The notes beneath the pieces were generated by a model, which ran no database searches, was not told where the DNA came from, and saw nothing but the letters and a program-made list of their open reading frames with translations. The position numbers and the translations under genes are program-made. From assembly GCF_900117455.1 (NCBI RefSeq), contig NZ_FPHO01000003.1, forward strand, positions 1,888,501-1,952,500: a DNA stretch of 64,000 nt. Reading direction: 5' to 3'. This DNA is from Hyphomicrobium sp. CS1GBMeth3 (GTDB lineage Bacteria > Pseudomonadota > Alphaproteobacteria > Rhizobiales > Hyphomicrobiaceae). The number at the start of each line of letters is the position of its first letter. The first letter of the stretch is position 1. This document shows, one piece after another, positions 1 through 8,925 of this stretch.

Positions 1-62
1 TCGAGCGCCGCATCGAGCTGCGTCTCGCTGCGCAATCCGCAGATTTTCACGCGTGTGGACAT
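1..62 (-). CDS. trpF: phosphoribosylanthranilate isomerase, N-terminal fragment (cut by window edge)
   Basis: Reading leftward from the ATG at 62-60, the frame encodes MSTRVKICGLR followed by SETQLDAAL and then runs off the window. The KICGLR motif near the N-terminus is the hallmark of TrpF, which isomerises phosphoribosylanthranilate in tryptophan synthesis. Only about 20 residues are visible. It is the last visible gene of the minus-strand run sppA-ihfB-lapA-trpF, an order known from other alphaproteobacteria, which supports the call. Confidence 0.85.
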   Translation of the reverse strand, partial: MSTRVKICGLRSETQLDAAL

Positions 63-139
63 GTGTTTTCGGGTCTGAAACGTCGGAAAATATCGCGCAC
101 CGGCTCCATTTAGGGAGCACGGCCTGCGATGAAAGAGGC

Positions 140-502
140 TCAGGCTGCGTTGCGCTTGTCCGGCGCCGCCAGCGCCTTGTTGCGGGCGCTGACCTCGGCG
201 TCGCGCTCACGCATGAGCCGGTCGGCCTCGGACCGCCATCGCTTGGCCTCGACCGCACGCACGCGCGCGACACGACGCCATCGCCCTTGCGACAGCCATG
301 TCGCCGCGCCGCCGATCAACACGCCGATCAACAGAGCGCCGAACAGGAAGCCGTAGAACGGCATCACGATGGAGAGCACCGGCGTTTCCGGCCGGAACGG
401 GTCCAGCACGAGACGCACCGAATGCCGGTTCGCCACGGCGAGCGTGATGAGCAGCGCCGCAGCCGGGAAGGCGGTCAAGAGCCAGAGAATGCGTCTCAGC
501 AC
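140..502 (-). CDS. LapA-domain (DUF1049) inner-membrane protein
   Basis: A 120-residue protein with two hydrophobic segments (about residues 3-25 and 45-68) separated by a short polar loop, followed by a basic, coiled-coil-like tail rich in Arg, Glu and Ala. This is the layout of LapA/DUF1049 proteins, which in Escherichia coli act with LapB in controlling lipopolysaccharide synthesis. The GTG start at 502 is preferred because AGAGGA lies about six bases upstream; the frame stays open further upstream but would overlap ihfB. It sits between ihfB and trpF, as in related genomes. The family is clear; the exact role here is inferred. Confidence 0.75.
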   Translation of the reverse strand: MLRRILWLLTAFPAAALLITLAVANRHSVRLVLDPFRPETPVLSIVMPFYGFLFGALLIGVLIGGAATWLSQGRWRRVARVRAVEAKRWRSEADRLMRERDAEVSARNKALAAPDKRNAA

Positions 503-551
503 GATATATCCTCTCGACCGGCAGCGCCGATATCCTGAAGCCTTGTGGGGC

Positions 552-836
552 TCAGGTATCCGTGTTGAGCCGGTCCCGAAGCTCCTTGCCGGTCTTGAAG
601 AACGGCACATACTTTTCAGCAACCGGCACCGGCGTTCCGGTCCTGGGGTTGCGGCCCTGGCGTGCTGCGCGATGCTTGACGGTGAATGCGCCGAAGCCAC
701 GCAGCTCTACACGATCGCCTTGCGCCAGCGCATCAACGATCTCGTCGAACACAACATTGACGATACGCTCGACATCCCGATGATAAAGGTGCGGGTTCGA
801 GGCTGCAATTTTTTGAATGAGTTCCGATTTGATCAA
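552..836 (-). CDS. ihfB: integration host factor subunit beta
   Basis: A 94-residue HU/IHF-family DNA-bending protein. It begins [11 protein letters not shown], has the helical dimerisation region to about residue 45, the [18 protein letters not shown] beta-arm region at about 48-65 and the [14 protein letters not shown] segment after it, which is the family signature. IHF is a heterodimer with IhfA and shapes promoters, recombination complexes and nucleoid structure; the alpha subunit is not in this window. Length and start are typical. It lies 30 bases downstream of sppA on the same strand and is followed by the LapA gene. Confidence 0.95.
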   Translation of the reverse strand: MIKSELIQKIAASNPHLYHRDVERIVNVVFDEIVDALAQGDRVELRGFGAFTVKHRAARQGRNPRTGTPVPVAEKYVPFFKTGKELRDRLNTDT

Positions 837-866
837 AACACTAACCTCCCGACGAAATTATTTCCT

Positions 867-1838
867 TTAGTTTTCCGAAGGTTGCCAAACTGAAACGAGG
901 CCGTCAAGGCCGAGACCACCCAGATTTGGGGTAGCTGTGGCTACCGTCAAAAGGTTACCGAGCGCGGCAGCCAGCACAGCCCCCGCCGCTTGGGTGGCCT
1001 GTCCCGTCACCGAGCCCCAGGTCGTCTGAGAGGCGGGCTTCCAATCGACGACGTTAAGGTTTTTGGCGACATTCCGGTTCGTCTCGAGCCAGCGGACAGC
1101 CTCCGCCTCGCCGCCGATCTCGTCGACAAGCTTGAGCGCGACCGCCTGCCGCCCCGAGTAGATCCGCCCCTCGGCAAGCCCCGCGATGTCCCGCGCGGCA
1201 ACCCCACGGCGCGTCTCGACAAGCGATAGGAACCACTGGAACCCGTCGTCGATCGTCTCCTGCATGACGCGGCGGGCATCTTCGCTCGCCGGCTCGAAGG
1301 GGTTCGGAGTGGCCTTGAGCGCGCCGCTCTTTACCTCGTTGAACTTGACGCCGAGCTTGCCGAGCATCTCGCTGACCTCGGGCCATTGCGCCAGCACGCC
1401 GACCGAGCCCGTGATGGTGTTGCCGCGTGCCACGATATGGTCCGTGCCGAGTCCGACGATATAGCCGGCCGACGCCGCTACCGTGCCGAACTGCGCCACC
1501 ACCGGCTTCTTCTCCGCCACGTTGCGCAGCGCTGTGTAGAGGCTTTCGCCGCCGGTCGTCGTGCCGCCGGGGCTGTTGACGAACACGAGCAGCGCCTCGA
1601 CGTTGTTGGCGTTGCGAATTTTCTTCAGAAGCTCGATCTGCTCGCGATCGTCGGTAATGGTCCCCTCTATGGCGACGCGCGCGATCTGTTTGGTTCCCGG
1701 CAGTGTGGAGAGGCTGCCGTTGCCGAACATCAGCGCTCCGAGAAGGAGGCCGACGAAGAGAACCGCCGCACTCCGCCAGAAGGTGAGACGCCGGCGCATG
1801 CGACGCCGATCGAGAACGGCTTCGGTTTCAAGCGACAT
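867..1838 (-). CDS. sppA: signal peptide peptidase SppA, short (36K) type
   Basis: A 323-residue membrane-anchored serine protease. One transmembrane helix lies at about residues 21-40, followed by the ClpP-like protease domain. The catalytic serine is Ser123 in TVAASAGYIV and the catalytic lysine is Lys175 in KSGALKATPNPF; their 52-residue spacing equals that between the Ser and Lys of the Bacillus enzyme. It degrades cleaved signal peptides in the membrane. The gene lies between rpsA and ihfB on the same strand; the terminator after rpsA suggests it starts its own transcription unit with ihfB, the LapA gene and trpF. Confidence 0.93.
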   Translation of the reverse strand: MSLETEAVLDRRRMRRRLTFWRSAAVLFVGLLLGALMFGNGSLSTLPGTKQIARVAIEGTITDDREQIELLKKIRNANNVEALLVFVNSPGGTTTGGESLYTALRNVAEKKPVVAQFGTVAASAGYIVGLGTDHIVARGNTITGSVGVLAQWPEVSEMLGKLGVKFNEVKSGALKATPNPFEPASEDARRVMQETIDDGFQWFLSLVETRRGVAARDIAGLAEGRIYSGRQAVALKLVDEIGGEAEAVRWLETNRNVAKNLNVVDWKPASQTTWGSVTGQATQAAGAVLAAALGNLLTVATATPNLGGLGLDGLVSVWQPSEN

Positions 1839-1950
1839 GCCGGATGCTCCATGAGTTAAGCTATTGCGGCCAAATTATAAAACTGCCACGCGTCGCGCAA
1901 CGTAAACCCCTGGGCTTGGCCAATCCATGGCGCGGGGAGCGTAAGCGCAG

Positions 1951-1981
1951 AAAAAATGCGCGGGGCTTCCACCCCGCGCAT
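1951..1981 (-). terminator. Rho-independent terminator after rpsA
   Basis: A perfect 10-bp inverted repeat (ATGCGCGGGG and CCCCGCGCAT around a six-base loop) followed on the minus strand by a run of T. It lies just beyond the rpsA stop codon at 2017-2019. A second small palindrome (GTAAGCGC/GCGCTTAC) overlaps the rpsA stop. Confidence 0.85.
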
Positions 1982-2016
1982 CCTTTTCACGTCTCGGTAA
2001 CCGTAAGCGCCAGCGC

Positions 2017-3738
2017 TTACTCCTCGTCGCCGGCCTCGGCGTCGCGCTTCTTGATCGCGGCCTTGAAGATGTCGCCGAGCGAGGCGCCCGAATCCGACGA
2101 GCCGTACTGAGCGACAGCCTGCTTCTCCTCGGCGATCTCAAGCGCCTTGATGGAGACCTGGATGCGCCGCGCCGCCTTGTCGACGGAGAGAACGGCCCCG
2201 TCCACCTTCTGGCCGACGGTGAAGCGCTCTGCGCGCTGCTCCGAGCGGTCGCGCGACAAATCCGAGCGCTTGATGAACGTCGTGATGTCGCTGTCGGCTA
2301 TGCGCACCTCGATGCCGTTCTCCTGCACCGCGACGACCTCCGAGGTCACCTGGTCGCCCTTCTTGTACTTGCCGAGCGCGTCGGCCGGGTCGCCGCCGAG
2401 TTGCTTGATGCCGAGCGAGATGCGCTCCTTCGAGCTGTCGACATCGAGCACCGCCGCTTTGACGGTGTCGCCCTTCTTGTAGTCCTTGATGACCTCGTCG
2501 CCCGGCTTCTGCCAGTCGAGATCCGACAGGTGCACCATGCCGTCCACGCCGCCGTCGAGGCCGATGAACAGGCCGAACTCGGTGATGTTGCGGATCGGGC
2601 CTTCGACGACCGAGCCCTTCGGATGCTGCGCAAGGAAAGCATCCCACGGGTTGTCCTGGGTCTGCTTGAGGCCGAGCGAGATGCGCCGCTTCGCGGGATC
2701 GACCTCGAGGATCTGCACCTCAACCTGCTGGCTCGTGGAGACGATCTTGCCAGGATGAACGTTCTTCTTCGTCCAGCTCATCTCGGAGACGTGGATCAGG
2801 CCCTCGACGCCCGGCTCGAGCTCAACGAACGCGCCGTAGTCGGCAATGTTCGTCACCGTGCCGGTGAAGCGTGCGCCGATCGGATACTTGGCCTCGATGG
2901 CCGACCACGGATCGGACTGCAGCTGCTTCATGCCAAGGCTGATGCGCTGCGTCTCGGGGTTGATGCGGATGATCTGCACCTTGACCGTGTCGCCGACGTT
3001 GAGGATCTCCGACGGATGGTTGACGCGGCGCCAAGCCATATCGGTGACGTGCAGGAGGCCGTCGATGCCGCCGAGGTCGATGAACGCACCGTAATCGGTG
3101 ATGTTCTTGACCAGGCCATCGATGATCTGGCCTTCCGCGAGGCGGGCCACGATGTCGGCGCGCTGCTCAGCACGCGTCTCTTCGAGAACCGAGCGGCGCG
3201 AGACGACGATGTTGCCGCGACGGCGATCCATCTTGAGGATCTGGAACTGCATGGGCTGATGCATCAGCGGGCCGATGTCGCGCACCGGGCGGATGTCGAC
3301 CTGCGAGCCCGGCAGGAACGCCACGGCGCCGTCGAGGTCGACCGTGAAACCGCCCTTGACCTTGTTGAAGATGACGCCCGTGACTTTCTCGCCCTTTTCG
3401 GAAAGCTTCTCGAGGCGGGTCCAGCTCTCCTCGCGGCGTGCCTTGTCGCGCGAGAGAACAGCCTCGCCGAGCGCGTTCTCGATGCGCTCGAGATAGACTT
3501 CCACCGTATCGCCGACCTTGATATCGCCCGGCTTGCCGCCAACGCCGAACTCCTTGAGCGGCACGCGGCCTTCCATCTTGAGGCCGACGTCGATGACGGC
3601 GAGGTCCTTCTCGATGCCGACGACCTTGCCCTTGACGACGCTGCCTTCGAACACGTCGTCCTTGGCAAGGCTCTCGGTAAGCAGCGCCGCGAACTCATCG
3701 CGCGACGGGGTGTAGTCTTTGCTGATCTCGGTGGACAT
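2017..3738 (-). CDS. rpsA: 30S ribosomal protein S1
   Basis: A 573-residue protein made of tandem S1 (OB-fold) RNA-binding repeats. Six repeats can be followed, each with variants of the pattern G-x-V-x-x-I-x-x-F/Y-G-A/F-F-V/I and a closing LSxKQ-like segment; repeats 3 to 5 are the most regular ([32 protein letters not shown]). S1 recruits mRNA to the 30S subunit. The ATG at 3738 is chosen because AGGAG lies six bases upstream; the frame extends 36 codons further without a start signal. cmk lies upstream and sppA-ihfB downstream, a conserved arrangement. Confidence 0.96.
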   Translation of the reverse strand: MSTEISKDYTPSRDEFAALLTESLAKDDVFEGSVVKGKVVGIEKDLAVIDVGLKMEGRVPLKEFGVGGKPGDIKVGDTVEVYLERIENALGEAVLSRDKARREESWTRLEKLSEKGEKVTGVIFNKVKGGFTVDLDGAVAFLPGSQVDIRPVRDIGPLMHQPMQFQILKMDRRRGNIVVSRRSVLEETRAEQRADIVARLAEGQIIDGLVKNITDYGAFIDLGGIDGLLHVTDMAWRRVNHPSEILNVGDTVKVQIIRINPETQRISLGMKQLQSDPWSAIEAKYPIGARFTGTVTNIADYGAFVELEPGVEGLIHVSEMSWTKKNVHPGKIVSTSQQVEVQILEVDPAKRRISLGLKQTQDNPWDAFLAQHPKGSVVEGPIRNITEFGLFIGLDGGVDGMVHLSDLDWQKPGDEVIKDYKKGDTVKAAVLDVDSSKERISLGIKQLGGDPADALGKYKKGDQVTSEVVAVQENGIEVRIADSDITTFIKRSDLSRDRSEQRAERFTVGQKVDGAVLSVDKAARRIQVSIKALEIAEEKQAVAQYGSSDSGASLGDIFKAAIKKRDAEAGDEE

Positions 3739-3949
3739 CAAAACTCCTGGAAAGTGGATTGAATGGCGGATGTGCCCGCTGGCTGCTCGCGGGAGCAGTC
3801 CGGCAGGCGCGAAGTGATCGAGCCGCGAGCCCCGCCGAATGCGCATTCGCGCACGCTCGGGCGGTCCTCAACCGGCATGAATCTTGTGATCTGTCTCCGG
3901 CGCCGTCGCGATGGGCCTCAGGCCCGCCAGCAAAAATTGAGACGCTGTA

Positions 3950-4585
3950 TCAGCGTCCCGGTTGGCCGATCTTCCTCTTGATCAATCCAACGGCGGCGTC
4001 GAATGCGGCTTCTATACTCAAGTTGCTGGTGTCTAGCAACATCGCATCGGTCGCGACGACCATGGGCGCGTTGGGGCGCCCCGCGTCCCGGGCATCCCGC
4101 GTCAGGATGTCGGCGAGCACCGTTTCATAGGCAACATCCATGCCGAACGCCTGAAATTCGCTAAAGCGGCGCCTGGCCCGCACCTCCGGGCTCGCAGTCA
4201 CGAAAATCTTAACATCCGCCTCGGGGCAGACCACGGTGCCGATGTCCCGGCCGTCGAGCACGGCTCCGGGCGGCTGGCGGGCGAAATCGCGCTGATAGGC
4301 CAGCAGGGCCGCCCGCACCTCCGGAATGCGCGCCACGATAGAGGCAGCGTCCCCCGCCACCGTCCCCCTGAGGCCGGGATCCGTGAGCGATACAGGATCG
4401 AGGCCTCGGGCCGCCGCGACGGCCGCCCAGGTGTCGTCGAGCCGAAAGCCTCGGCTCCTCACATCGCGGCCCACGGCCCGGTAGAGCAGCCCCGTGTCGA
4501 GACAGGCGAAGCCCAGATGCTCGGCGAGCCGCTTGGCGAGCGTACCCTTGCCCGAGGCTGCAGGCCCATCGATGGCGATGATCAT
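3950..4585 (-). CDS. cmk: cytidylate kinase
   Basis: A 211-residue P-loop kinase that phosphorylates CMP and dCMP. The Walker A motif GPAASGKGT lies at residues 7-15; the [11 protein letters not shown] segment follows, and [10 protein letters not shown] and the RARRRF region are also typical. The start codon overlaps the aroA stop (ATGA), so the two are translationally coupled. The 211 bases between cmk and rpsA contain a short GC-rich palindrome near 3915 and no gene. Confidence 0.95.
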   Translation of the reverse strand: MIIAIDGPAASGKGTLAKRLAEHLGFACLDTGLLYRAVGRDVRSRGFRLDDTWAAVAAARGLDPVSLTDPGLRGTVAGDAASIVARIPEVRAALLAYQRDFARQPPGAVLDGRDIGTVVCPEADVKIFVTASPEVRARRRFSEFQAFGMDVAYETVLADILTRDARDAGRPNAPMVVATDAMLLDTSNLSIEAAFDAAVGLIKRKIGQPGR

Positions 4586-5916
4586 GCCGCGCCCTCGCCG
4601 AACCGCGCGCCGATCTGCTCCATAAGCGGGCGGAACTGCGGGAAGCTGGTCGCGATCATGGCTGTGTCGTCCACGTTCACGGGCTTTGCACTCGCGAGCC
4701 CCATGACCAGAAAGCTCATCGCCATGCGGTGATCGAGATGCGTGGCGACCGTCCCCCCACCGGGAACGCTGCCCGTGCCGTGCACCGTCAGCGTATCGCC
4801 GTTGATGTCCGCCTTGACGCCGTTCGCGACGAGACCGGCCGCCGTTGCCGCCAGCCGGTCGCTCTCTTTGACCTTCAGCTCCGCGAGCCCGTCCATGCGC
4901 ATGGCACCCCGCGCGAAAGCAGCAACGACCGCCAGCATCGGATATTCGTCGATCATCGAAGGGGCCCGCTCAGCCGGCACCGTCACGCCGGAAAGCTCGG
5001 AGAACCGCGCGCGAATGTCGGCGATCGGCTCGCCGCCTTCCTGCCGCAAGTTGAGGAAAGACACGTCCCCGCCCATCTCCTTGAGCGTCGTATAGAAGCC
5101 CGTGCGCGTCGGATTGACGAGCACGCCTTCGATGGTGATGTCGGAGCCCGGAACGATCAGCGCCGCCGCGATGAGAAACGCCGCCGACGAGGGATCGCCC
5201 GGCACCGTCACCTCGCGGCCCTCGAGTTCAGCCTCGCCCTTGATCGTGATCCGCGTTCCGTTTCCGTCCGCCGCCGTCGTCACCTCGGCACCGAAATGCC
5301 TGAGCATGCGCTCGGTATGGTCGCGCGTCGCCTCGGGCTCGATGACAGTGGTCTCTCCCGCCGTACCGAGCCCCGCGAGCAGGATCGCGCTCTTGAGCTG
5401 TGCTGACGGCACCGGCAGCGTGTAGGTGATCGGCACCAGCCGCGACGTGCCGCGGATCGTGAGCGGCAGCCGGTCACGCTTCTCCTCGACCTCGAGCCCC
5501 ATTTGTTTGAGCGGTCCGAGGACCCGCGCCATCGGCCGCTTCGACAGCGAGGCATCGCCGACGAGGCTGACCGAGACATCGTGCGGCGCGATGACGCCCA
5601 TCATGAGCCGCGCACCCGTGCCCGAATTTCCGAAATCGATAGGCCCGGCCGGCTGGGTGAGCCCACCCGTGCCGCGGCCCAGCACCTCCCAGACATCGCC
5701 GGTTTTCTGCGCCGGCGCCCCGAGCGCGGTTACGGCCCGAGCGGTGTTCAGCACGTCCTCGGACTCGAGCAGACCGCGGATCAGCGTCCGGCCGCTGGCC
5801 AGCGCCCCCAGCATCAGCGCCCGGTGCGAGATCGATTTGTCGCCCGGCACCCTAAGGGTGCCTTTGAGCGCACATGAGGAAAAGGCTGAGAGCGGCGCGG
5901 GATCGGCGTGTGTCAC
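4582..5916 (-). CDS. aroA: 3-phosphoshikimate 1-carboxyvinyltransferase (EPSP synthase)
   Basis: A 444-residue enzyme of the shikimate pathway that joins phosphoenolpyruvate to shikimate-3-phosphate. The N-terminal [13 protein letters not shown] motif and the [13 protein letters not shown] segment are the canonical substrate-binding signatures, and the KVKESDRL and LDHRMAMSF motifs sit in the C-terminal half. The first signature lies about residue 23, so the start at 5916 leaves a short extra N-terminus. The stop overlaps the start of cmk by four bases. The sequence appears intact. Confidence 0.96.
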   Translation of the reverse strand: MTHADPAPLSAFSSCALKGTLRVPGDKSISHRALMLGALASGRTLIRGLLESEDVLNTARAVTALGAPAQKTGDVWEVLGRGTGGLTQPAGPIDFGNSGTGARLMMGVIAPHDVSVSLVGDASLSKRPMARVLGPLKQMGLEVEEKRDRLPLTIRGTSRLVPITYTLPVPSAQLKSAILLAGLGTAGETTVIEPEATRDHTERMLRHFGAEVTTAADGNGTRITIKGEAELEGREVTVPGDPSSAAFLIAAALIVPGSDITIEGVLVNPTRTGFYTTLKEMGGDVSFLNLRQEGGEPIADIRARFSELSGVTVPAERAPSMIDEYPMLAVVAAFARGAMRMDGLAELKVKESDRLAATAAGLVANGVKADINGDTLTVHGTGSVPGGGTVATHLDHRMAMSFLVMGLASAKPVNVDDTAMIATSFPQFRPLMEQIGARFGEGAA

Positions 5917-6122
5917 AGGGTGCTTCGTCTGAACGATGCGGCGAGCGGCCGATGACGCCGGCTCTCGCGATTTGCGGGAAAGTCCCGGGCATAGAGCCGC
6001 CGGACGCGGGGGCTGTCAACGCCAGGCGGACGGAATGGGTGCTGCCTTGCGGATTTCGTTTTGACAGCCGACATGTGCTGTGGCAGACCCCGCTATCCCA
6101 ATTTTGACTGTGAGCAATAGCC

Positions 6123-6509
6123 ATGGCGACGAAGCAAGCGCGCGGGACGAAGCGTACCTGCCAGAGCGGCGAATGCGGCGCTCGGTTTTACGACCTCAAC
6201 CGCAACCCGATTATTTGTCCGATTTGCGGCTCGATCTATGAGCTGGCATCGTCTCCGCTGGCCCTAGCGGCGGCTGTGGGCGAGGAAAAGCCAAGCCGGC
6301 GCGGCCGCAAGGCCGATTACGGCGAGAAGGCACCGGTCGACGCGACCGCCGAGGGCGCGGACGACGAGGCGCTGCCGGACGTCGAGGAGGATGGCGAGGC
6401 CATCGGCTCCGACGAGGACGAGACCTTCCTCGAGGAGGAAGAGGAAGAGGGCGGCGATGTGTCGAACATCATCGGCGGCCCGGTCTCCGAAGGCGACGAA
6501 GAGCGCTGA
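6123..6509 (+). CDS. TIGR02300-type FYDLN-acid protein
   Basis: A 128-residue alphaproteobacterial protein. The N-terminus carries a zinc-ribbon-like set of cysteines (Cys13, Cys18, Cys32, Cys35) around the FYDLN motif, and the last 45 residues are almost entirely acidic (runs of Glu and Asp). This matches the FYDLN-acid family of unknown function. It is divergent from aroA across a 206-base gap and is followed by tRNA-Ala on the same strand. No function can be assigned; the paired cysteines suggest metal binding. Confidence 0.85.
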   Translation: MATKQARGTKRTCQSGECGARFYDLNRNPIICPICGSIYELASSPLALAAAVGEEKPSRRGRKADYGEKAPVDATAEGADDEALPDVEEDGEAIGSDEDETFLEEEEEEGGDVSNIIGGPVSEGDEER

Positions 6510-6602
6510 AGGGCTGTGCCACGCGGCACCGGTTTTTCGTGGGGCGGGCGTTAACTTCCCGCTTGCAGTTTTGAGACGATCGGCCTAATGAGCCGGTCTC
6601 CG

Positions 6603-6622
6603 AGGAGGCCTCAGGGCCTCCT
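6603..6622 (+). terminator. Hairpin between the FYDLN gene and tRNA-Ala
   Basis: AGGAGGCC and GGCCTCCT form a perfect 8-bp stem with a four-base loop. There is no T-run behind it, so it may be a weak terminator or a leader structure of the tRNA transcript. Confidence 0.4.
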
Positions 6623-6642
6623 GGCAAAGATCCCAAAGGTCA

Positions 6643-6718
<76 letters not shown>

Positions 6719-6864
6719 ATTCCCAAGACCGATTTCCAAGAAATTTTCTGAAGTAGTACGCCTACGCATTGCGGACGACGTCGAGCGCGGCGCAACCGTA
6801 ACCCGCCGCCTGACCTGCGCGGGCAGCGTCGCCGGGCCGGAAGGAATCTGCAATAGCGGAGGAA

Positions 6865-7185
6865 TCAGCCGTCCGAGCGCAGGGCGGTCGTGGTACGTAG
6901 TGTTCGCAACCCTTGCGGCGCGGGCCTACGCTGCATCTGAGGGCTCTGCGCCCCATCTTTCTCGTTCCGGCTCCAGAACAGACGATCCGTGAATGTCAGC
7001 ACGTCCACGCCGAGCGTCAAAAGCGGCGCCACGAGCAGATAGAGGATCTTGGTGTCGGCACGGCACTGACCCCACTCGTGGCGTGCGATCCATAGCGCCC
7101 GGGCGATATAGAACACGATCAATGCCAGGAGCAGGACGGAGCCGGAGAGCAGAAAGGAGAAGTCAGTCGTTTCGTCAGCCACCAT
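6865..7185 (-). CDS. small two-helix membrane protein, function unknown
   Basis: A 106-residue protein with two hydrophobic helices at about residues 9-30 and 46-66, a short charged loop between them and a basic, low-complexity tail. I do not recognise a family. The ATG at 7185 is preferred over an upstream GTG two codons earlier. It is alone on the minus strand, downstream of tRNA-Ala on the other strand. The helices make a real gene plausible, but the tail could be out-of-frame drift. Confidence 0.45.
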   Translation of the reverse strand: MVADETTDFSFLLSGSVLLLALIVFYIARALWIARHEWGQCRADTKILYLLVAPLLTLGVDVLTFTDRLFWSRNEKDGAQSPQMQRRPAPQGLRTLRTTTALRSDG

Positions 7186-7280
7186 CAACACCGCAGTCAG
7201 TCATTACAGTTTGATGCAAATGTAACATCTAAATTGCGGATCGCGTTCCCCTTAATTTTCCCTACGGGAACGATTGTGCC

Positions 7281-7622
7281 TCACGGCTTGCCCGGTGGCA
7301 GCTCATCTCCGCCCGCCGTGTACGCCGGCGGGAGATAAAAGTTCAGCGTCTTCAGATCCGTGCGCCCGGTGTTGCGAATTTCGTGCGTGTCGCCGCGCTG
7401 GATCAGGACCAGCGTGCCGGCCTCGAGCGGATAAGTGTTGCCGTTGACCACCGCTTCTCCGGCCCCGCTCTCGACGTAGAGCCACTGGTCCGCCCCGCCG
7501 TGGAGATTGTCCGGCCCACCCTCGCATCCGCCAGGCGCTATGACCATTGTCGCCGCCTGCGAGCGAGCGTCGCCCACGAGCACGTGAAATCCTCTCTTGT
7601 AGGCAACTGAAGCACGCTTCAT
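7281..7622 (-). CDS. cupin-domain protein
   Basis: A 113-residue single-domain cupin. Cupin motif 1 is visible at about residues 41-57 (HGGADQWLYVESGAGE) and motif 2 at about 69-84 (AGTLVLIQRGDTHEIRN), giving the likely His/Glu metal ligands. Small cupins of this kind may be metal-dependent enzymes or sugar/metabolite-binding proteins; nothing here decides the substrate. It stands alone, divergent from the thioredoxin-like gene. Confidence 0.8.
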   Translation of the reverse strand: MKRASVAYKRGFHVLVGDARSQAATMVIAPGGCEGGPDNLHGGADQWLYVESGAGEAVVNGNTYPLEAGTLVLIQRGDTHEIRNTGRTDLKTLNFYLPPAYTAGGDELPPGKP

Positions 7623-7755
7623 GGCGATCCCGGGCTAGCGGATGAAGGGAAAACGCCTTGCGCGGACCGATGGTTCGTGCGCTCGAATTTACCCTGTCGA
7701 CCGGATGCCGGTTCCGGCAGTGGATCGCTGGCCCCAAAGCTGCATTTATGGGGCC

Positions 7756-8160
7756 ATGCGTATGATCTCGTATGTGAAAGTCGCGTGCGCGTGCCTCACC
7801 TTGGGACTGTTTTCGTCCGGAGGGGCTGTCGCGCACGGTGACGGCGGCCTGTTTGGCATCGGGGCCGCGCCGACCGGCGTCGAGCTGATCGCATTCGAGG
7901 CCCCAGGGTGCGCCTATTGCCCGATCTTCCGCCGGGACGTGGCGCCGTCCTATGCGGGAACGCCGGCGGGGAAGGCGGCGCCGTTGCGGTTCGTTGATTT
8001 GAACGATCCCGCCGCCGAAAGCCTCAAGCTTGCAAGCCCGGTAACGCTGGTGCCGACGCTGGTGCTGGTCCGTGACGGCGTCGAGATCGGTCGCATCGCG
8101 GGCTACGTCGGCCGCGAGAACATGCACCATATCCTGGCCACCATGCTGCCTGCGGAATGA
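7756..8160 (+). CDS. exported thioredoxin-fold protein (CAYC)
   Basis: A protein of about 134 residues with a signal peptide (hydrophobic residues 3-24, likely cleavage after AVA near residue 26) and a short thioredoxin fold. The redox motif Cys52-Ala-Tyr-Cys55 follows the strand VELIAFEAPG, and the cis-proline segment VTLVPTLVLVRDG lies near residues 97-109. It probably acts as a periplasmic thiol-disulfide protein of the SoxW/DsbD-partner type. The frame is open upstream to 7642; the start at 7756 is chosen for the signal peptide, and 7762 is equally possible. Confidence 0.75.
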   Translation: MRMISYVKVACACLTLGLFSSGGAVAHGDGGLFGIGAAPTGVELIAFEAPGCAYCPIFRRDVAPSYAGTPAGKAAPLRFVDLNDPAAESLKLASPVTLVPTLVLVRDGVEIGRIAGYVGRENMHHILATMLPAE

Positions 8161-8205
8161 CCGCGCGCCGGATGTGGCGCACGGCCTTCGAACGCACATG
8201 TGCCG

Positions 8206-8925
8206 CTAGTTGTGCGCGTGCTGCCCGTAGGTCTTGAACCGCTCGAGCACGACCTGCATCTCTTCCTCCGGCAGCACGACCGGCGGACCGATGGCGAGGA
8301 TCTTGGTGTACTGCTCCGCCAGCACTTCGACGTCCTGCGCCAGCTCCAGCGCCTCCGGAAGCGTCTTTCCGAGCGCGATCGCGCCATGGTGCGCCATGAG
8401 GCACGCTTGGCGGTCTGCGAGCCCGCGCGCAACGTTGGCGGCAAGCGTGTCGCTGCCGAACGTCGCATATGGGATCACCGGGATGTCGACGTTGCCCGCC
8501 ACCGCGACCATGTAGTGAAAGGCCGGGATCGACCGGCCGGCGCACGCCAGCACCACGGCATGCAGCGAGTGCGTGTGCACGACGGCTCCCATGTCGGGCC
8601 GCTGCTTGTAGGCCGCGAGGTGGAACTGCCACTCGCTCGACGGCTTGTTCTGCTTCTTCCCCACCGTGCCGTCCTTTGCGACGAACACGATGTCCTGTGG
8701 GGTGATGTCCTCGTAGTGAAGGCCGGTTGGCGTGATCAGCATGCCGCCGTCGAAACGCGCCGAGACGTTGCCCGTGCGTCCGGGTGTGAGCCCGCTGCGG
8801 CTCATGGCGCGCGCCGTTTCGACGACGAGCTTGCGCAGCTCCAGCTCCTCGCGGAGCTTGGCCTTGCCCGTCACCTTGCGAGATTTGCCGCTTTTCTTGT
8901 TTTTTGTTTTTACGCCTTTACTCAT
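8206..8925 (-). CDS. class II aldolase, probable 5-methylthioribulose-1-phosphate aldolase
   Basis: A 239-residue class II aldolase/adducin-family enzyme. Zinc ligands are visible in VVHTHSLHAVV and in LMAHHGAIALGK, and the acidic catalytic residue is in SSEWQFHLAAY. Its start overlaps the mtnA stop (ATGA). In Rhodospirillum rubrum a class II aldolase encoded next to mtnA cleaves 5-methylthioribulose-1-phosphate to dihydroxyacetone phosphate and methylthioacetaldehyde, so that role is the best inference. MtnB dehydratases and fuculose-phosphate aldolases share the fold. A lysine-rich N-terminal extension (about 22 residues) is unusual. Confidence 0.75.
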   Translation of the reverse strand: MSKGVKTKNKKSGKSRKVTGKAKLREELELRKLVVETARAMSRSGLTPGRTGNVSARFDGGMLITPTGLHYEDITPQDIVFVAKDGTVGKKQNKPSSEWQFHLAAYKQRPDMGAVVHTHSLHAVVLACAGRSIPAFHYMVAVAGNVDIPVIPYATFGSDTLAANVARGLADRQACLMAHHGAIALGKTLPEALELAQDVEVLAEQYTKILAIGPPVVLPEEEMQVVLERFKTYGQHAHN

